Below, piece by piece: positions 60,986 through 64,000 of a stretch of DNA of 64,000 nucleotides (its first letter is position 1; each line of letters starts with the position of its first letter). Where the stretch lies: NCBI GenBank assembly GCA_027451405.1, contig DAIDJM010000031.1, positions 1 to 64,000 of the forward strand, written 5' to 3'. Below the pieces are notes generated by a model. It was given only the letters and a program-made list of their open reading frames with translations. It had not been told where the DNA came from and did no database searches. Origin of the DNA: Acetobacteraceae bacterium. Lineage in GTDB: Bacteria; Pseudomonadota; Alphaproteobacteria; Acetobacterales; Acetobacteraceae. Made by a program: the position numbers and the translations under genes.

Positions 60986-61255
60986 TCACGCGACGAGGTG
61001 TTGCGGGTAGCGAAGGTGCCGGCGGACGACATCGACGAACGCCGGATCGCGCTTGGCGGCCCAGGCGGCCGCCAGATGGCCAATCAGCCAGACGGCCGCG
61101 CCAACGATCCAGAGGCGGAGGCCCAGGCCGATTGCGGCGGCGAGCGTGCCGTTGACGATGGCTACCGCGCGCGGCGCGCCGCCGAGCAGGATCAGCTCGG
61201 TCAGCGCGCGATGGACGGGCGCATAGAAGCCGGTGATGGGCTCGGCCTGGCCCAT
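60986..61255 (-). CDS. trbD: conjugal transfer protein TrbD (VirB3-like)
   Basis: An 89-aa inner-membrane protein with PVHRALTELILLGGAPR near the start, the VirB3/TrbD motif, followed by two close membrane helices. It is small, as usual for the family. It shares one base with the trbC stop. Confidence 0.92.
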   Translation of the reverse strand: MGQAEPITGFYAPVHRALTELILLGGAPRAVAIVNGTLAAAIGLGLRLWIVGAAVWLIGHLAAAWAAKRDPAFVDVVRRHLRYPQHLVA

Positions 61256-61575
61256 CAGATCAGCGCCCCGCCGCCGAAGGAGAAGAACGACAGGAAGAAG
61301 CTCGATGCGGCAAAGGCGATCGACAGGCCGAAGACGATCTGGATCAGACGCCGGAAGCCGCCCGAACTCTCGCCGAAGGCGAGCGTCAGGCCGGTCATGA
61401 TGATGACGATCACCGCGATAATCTTGGCGACGGGACCCTGGATCGAATCGAGGATCTGCTGCAGCGGCTGCTCCCAGGGCATGTTGGACCCGGCGGCATA
61501 GGCGGGTGCGGTCAGTGCCGCGAAAAGGAGGAAGGCGCAGGCCGTTGCGAGACGCTGGCGGATGCGGTTGAGCAT
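61255..61575 (-). CDS. trbC: conjugal transfer protein TrbC (prepilin, VirB2-like)
   Basis: A 106-aa prepilin: signal peptide (ATACAFLLFAALTAPAYA), a conserved MPWEQPLQQILDSIQGPVAKIIAVIVIIMTG stretch with the first helix, then a second helix ending in SFFSFGGGALI. It forms the pilus subunit. ATG 61573-61575 is the start, overlapping the trbB stop; the much longer open frame upstream is a shadow of trbB. Confidence 0.92.
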   Translation of the reverse strand: MLNRIRQRLATACAFLLFAALTAPAYAAGSNMPWEQPLQQILDSIQGPVAKIIAVIVIIMTGLTLAFGESSGGFRRLIQIVFGLSIAFAASSFFLSFFSFGGGALI

Positions 61576-62540
61576 CACGGTTCTCCTGCTGGGGTGAGGA
61601 CGTAGTCGCCGGTGGGGCCGAGTTCCTTCACTGCGGCGAGTTCGACGAGCCTTCTCGCGGAGCCGCGACCGGCGAGAACCGCGATGAGGTCGATCGTCTC
61701 TGCGATCAGCGCGCGCGGGACGGTGACGACGGCTTCCTGGATGAGCTGTTCGAGGCGGCGCAGCGCGCCGATGGCGGAGCCGGCGTGCAAGGTGCCGACG
61801 CCGCCGGGATGGCCGGTGCCCCAGGCCTTCAGGAGATCGAGGGCCTCGGCGCCGCGCACCTCGCCGATCGGAATGCGGTCGGGCCGCAGCCGCAGAGATG
61901 AGCGCACGAGATCGGACAGCGATGCCGCGCCGTCCTTGGTGCGCAGCGCGACCAGGTTGGGCGCGGCGCATTGCAGTTCGCGGGTATCTTCGATCAGCAC
62001 CACGCGGTCGCCGGTCTTGGCGACCTCGGCGAGGAGCGCGTTGACCAGCGTCGTCTTGCCAGTCGAGGTGCCGCCGGCAACGAGGATGTTCTTCCGTTCC
62101 CGGACCGCCACGCGAAGCAACTCGGCCTGCGCGCCGGACATGATGCCGGCCTCGACGTAATCGCCGAGGGTGAAGACCGCGACGGCCGGGCGGCGGATGG
62201 CGAAGCACGGTGCGGCCACGACAGGCGGCACCAGGCCCTCGAACCGTTCCCCGCTTTCCGGCAACTCGGCCGAGACGCGCGGACTGCCGGCATGAACCTC
62301 GACGCCGACATGATGGGCGACGAGCCGCACAATTCGCTCGGCATCGGCGGGGGTGACCCGGCAACCGGTGTCCTCAAGCCCGCCCGATAGCCGGTCGATC
62401 CAGAGCCGGCCGTCGGGATTGAGCATCACCTCGACGATGCTGGGGTCTTCGAGGTAGCCAGCGATCGAAGGGCCAAGCGCGGAGCGCAGCATGCGCGCCC
62501 CGCGGGCGAAGGCTTCTGAGCGGAACGAGATCGTCGTCAC
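61575..62540 (-). CDS. trbB: conjugal transfer ATPase TrbB (VirB11-like)
   Basis: A 321-aa secretion ATPase forming hexamers at the base of the apparatus. The N-terminal domain has [20 protein letters not shown]. Walker A is [15 protein letters not shown], the Asp box is VLIEDTREL, and the His box is [14 protein letters not shown] use GTG 62538-62540, where the conserved region begins ([18 protein letters not shown]); a GTG at 62582 would add 14 residues. It is the first trb gene of the run. Confidence 0.9.
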   Translation of the reverse strand: MTTISFRSEAFARGARMLRSALGPSIAGYLEDPSIVEVMLNPDGRLWIDRLSGGLEDTGCRVTPADAERIVRLVAHHVGVEVHAGSPRVSAELPESGERFEGLVPPVVAAPCFAIRRPAVAVFTLGDYVEAGIMSGAQAELLRVAVRERKNILVAGGTSTGKTTLVNALLAEVAKTGDRVVLIEDTRELQCAAPNLVALRTKDGAASLSDLVRSSLRLRPDRIPIGEVRGAEALDLLKAWGTGHPGGVGTLHAGSAIGALRRLEQLIQEAVVTVPRALIAETIDLIAVLAGRGSARRLVELAAVKELGPTGDYVLTPAGEP

Positions 62541-62691
62541 TGCGAACCCCGAAAACTCGCCTCGTCGAGGCGGATTGATCACCGGGGTTGATTAGAAAGA
62601 GCCGGAAATGGGGAAGCGCAACAACGGCGATGAGGACGGAGGGCTCGGGGTTAGAAAGACATGCGGCCGGGATTGTCGCTGGTCACAAGCA

Positions 62692-63123
62692 TTACGCTTG
62701 CTCGCCGGAAGATGGCGCCGTCTTGCCCACGTCCTGGCTGATCTCGTCCGACAGCTTCCGCCCGCGGGCAAGACGTCGCCCGAGCGCCTCGACGAAGCCC
62801 TCGTATCGCTCACGGCCTTTGGTCTGCGCAGCCGCAAGGGCGGCGTCCGGCAGCGCGGGCGTGCTGGTCAGCCAGAAGCGCACGAATACCGCGAGCGCCT
62901 CGTTGGAGATATCGACATGGCGCTCGATCCGCTCCAGGTGCCGGCTCATCCGATCAAGCCGGCGTGCCAGCGCCGCCTCCAGCCGGTCGGCCCCATCCGG
63001 CGACAGATGCGAGGCCAGTGCAGCTTCCACGATTAGTGCCTGCGGCACGCGCTTGCGCGCTGCATAGTCGGCAAGCTTGCGCGCGAGATCGGGCGGCAAT
63101 CGGAAGGTGTGCTTCGTCCGCAT
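62692..63123 (-). CDS. CopG/ribbon-helix-helix conjugal transfer protein
   Basis: A 143-aa protein starting MRTKHTFRLPPDLARKLADYA, a ribbon-helix-helix start as in CopG-like proteins that sit between traG and trbB in ICE transfer operons. It is helical thereafter. It might bind the transfer origin or regulate the operon. ATG 63121-63123 is 4 bases after the traG stop; an upstream start would overlap traG. Confidence 0.82.
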   Translation of the reverse strand: MRTKHTFRLPPDLARKLADYAARKRVPQALIVEAALASHLSPDGADRLEAALARRLDRMSRHLERIERHVDISNEALAVFVRFWLTSTPALPDAALAAAQTKGRERYEGFVEALGRRLARGRKLSDEISQDVGKTAPSSGEQA

Positions 63124-63127
63124 GATC

Positions 63128-64000
63128 TCACATCCCGAGGTCATCGGCGGGGTCGATCGCCGTCTGGCGCGTGACCGTCCTGAAATTGCGTTCCATTACG
63201 CGCTGGCGCTGGACCTCGTCGTCGGTCTCATCCTCCAGGGGATCGAACTCGTGGACCGGCTTGCGCGGCTCCGGGGCAATTTCTTCCGGTTCAGGCAATT
63301 CGGGCTCGCGGCGAATGCCGGAATTGGCCGGGTCCTCGGTCGGGGCGGCGGACGGCGACGATACCACCACGCCATCCCAGTCGCCTGCTATCGATGTCGC
63401 TCGGACTTCTGTGAGCCCCAGCGCAGCCAGGGCGGTGAGCTTCGGCGGCGGCAAGATGCGTACCTTCATCTGCGGGTCTTCGAAGTACCGCGCCTTCTTT
63501 GTCCGAATCGGATGGCAGCCCGAGACCAGGACCAGCTCATCGTCATGGGGCAACTGCATCACTTCGCCAGGTGTCAGCAGCGGGCGCGCCGTCTCCTGAC
63601 GGGAGACCATCAGGTGGCCGAGCCAAGGGCTGAGCCGATGGCCCGCGTAGTTCTTCATGGCTCTCATTTCGGTCGCGGTGCCGAGTGCGTCCGACACCCG
63701 TTTGGCGGTGCGCTCGTCGTTATTGGCGAAGTTGACGCGCACATGGCAGTTGTCGAGGATCGAATTGTTCTGACCGTAGGCCTTCTCGATCTGGTTCAGC
63801 GACTGCGCGATCAGAAACGCCTTCAGGCCGTAACCGGCCATGAACGCCAAGGCGCTCTCGAAGAAATCGAGCCGGCCCAGAGCCGGGAATTCGTCGAGCA
63901 TGAGCAGCAGGCGGTGACGCTTGCCCTTCGCATTCAGATCCTCGGTCAGGCGCCGGCCGATCTGGTTCAAGATCAGCCGGACCAGCGGCTTGGTTCGGCT
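63128..64000 (-). CDS. traG: conjugal transfer coupling protein TraG/VirD4 (5' part outside the window)
   Basis: The last 290 codons of a Type IV coupling ATPase that hands the relaxase-DNA complex to the channel. Visible are the C-terminal motor motifs LLLMLDEFPALGRLDFFESALAFMAGYG (Walker B region), LIAQSLNQIEKAYG and NCHVRVNFANNDERTA. A variable tail rich in Pro and Glu follows. The frame runs open through the right edge with no start, so the N-terminal membrane helices and Walker A lie outside. It is transcribed toward trbB. Confidence 0.92.
   Translation of the reverse strand, partial: SRTKPLVRLILNQIGRRLTEDLNAKGKRHRLLLMLDEFPALGRLDFFESALAFMAGYGLKAFLIAQSLNQIEKAYGQNNSILDNCHVRVNFANNDERTAKRVSDALGTATEMRAMKNYAGHRLSPWLGHLMVSRQETARPLLTPGEVMQLPHDDELVLVSGCHPIRTKKARYFEDPQMKVRILPPPKLTALAALGLTEVRATSIAGDWDGVVVSSPSAAPTEDPANSGIRREPELPEPEEIAPEPRKPVHEFDPLEDETDDEVQRQRVMERNFRTVTRQTAIDPADDLGM

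Noticed and set aside
1..64000. CRISPR array or cas genes
   Set aside because: No regularly spaced short direct repeats were seen; the repeats present are dispersed palindromic elements.

Overview
The window is GC-rich alphaproteobacterial DNA, most likely from an acetic-acid-bacteria relative (Acetobacteraceae). This rests on very high GC at third codon positions, the gene families present, and two families of intergenic repeats of the kind seen in that group; it is an inference, since no rRNA is present.

Positions 1-36,660 read mostly as chromosomal housekeeping and accessory genes in short, tightly overlapped operons: argD-argF (1.0-3.1 kb); a lipase/esterase; a two-subunit molybdenum hydroxylase (6.6-9.2 kb); a CoA-pyrophosphatase-type Nudix and a DUF1285 gene (12.6-13.9 kb); a MoxR/DUF58/BatA-like/VWA-like operon (14.0-20.7 kb); an efflux outer-membrane lipoprotein plus periplasmic adaptor without their pump (21.0-23.6 kb); purH, a HAD phosphatase and nhaA; a GT9-like enzyme; an SDR-SDR-outer-membrane channel-MarC operon with a divergent regulator (28.4-33.0 kb); and a BtuCDF/FecBCD-like importer downstream of a CDF metal exporter (33.2-36.6 kb). 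Two pockets look acquired: a membrane-anchored Mrr-like nuclease (4.9-6.4 kb), and a Type II restriction-modification pair with a ribbon-helix-helix partner beside a broken RES toxin and a truncated relaxase (9.3-12.6 kb).

A tRNA-Gly(GCC) with its own terminator lies at 36,667-36,792. From there to the right edge the window looks like one end of an integrative and conjugative element. At 53.1-64.0 kb is a complete-looking trb mating-pair-formation operon (trbB,C,D,E,J,K,L,F,G,I, DUF2274) behind a CopG-type gene and a traG/virD4 gene cut by the window edge. The element's cargo, 37.2-51.9 kb, is a compact minus-strand operon. In transcription order it runs vapB, vapC, an unlisted 52-aa gene, a DUF499 P-loop ATPase, a 163-aa protein, a C2H2 zinc-finger protein, a coiled-coil protein, an Hsp70/DnaK-like ATPase with a C-terminal zinc knuckle, a DUF1156 DNA methyltransferase and a PLD-nuclease/SNF2 helicase. 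The methyltransferase-ATPase-helicase trio resembles known helicase-methylase-ATPase/DISARM-related anti-phage cassettes. The Hsp70 module embedded in it by stop/start overlaps is the part I do not recognise as described, and it is the best candidate here for a new system.

Two repeat families thread the chromosomal half. R1 is a GC-rich palindromic element (at least seven copies) that in two places contributes codons to neighbouring proteins. R2 is a composite element of about 155 bp (five full copies, one partial), bounded by A/T-rich hairpins around a GATGCGA-TCGCATC palindrome, and in two places it overlaps a gene's likely start. Almost all long open frames on the opposite strand of the GC-rich genes are codon-bias shadows and were left out.
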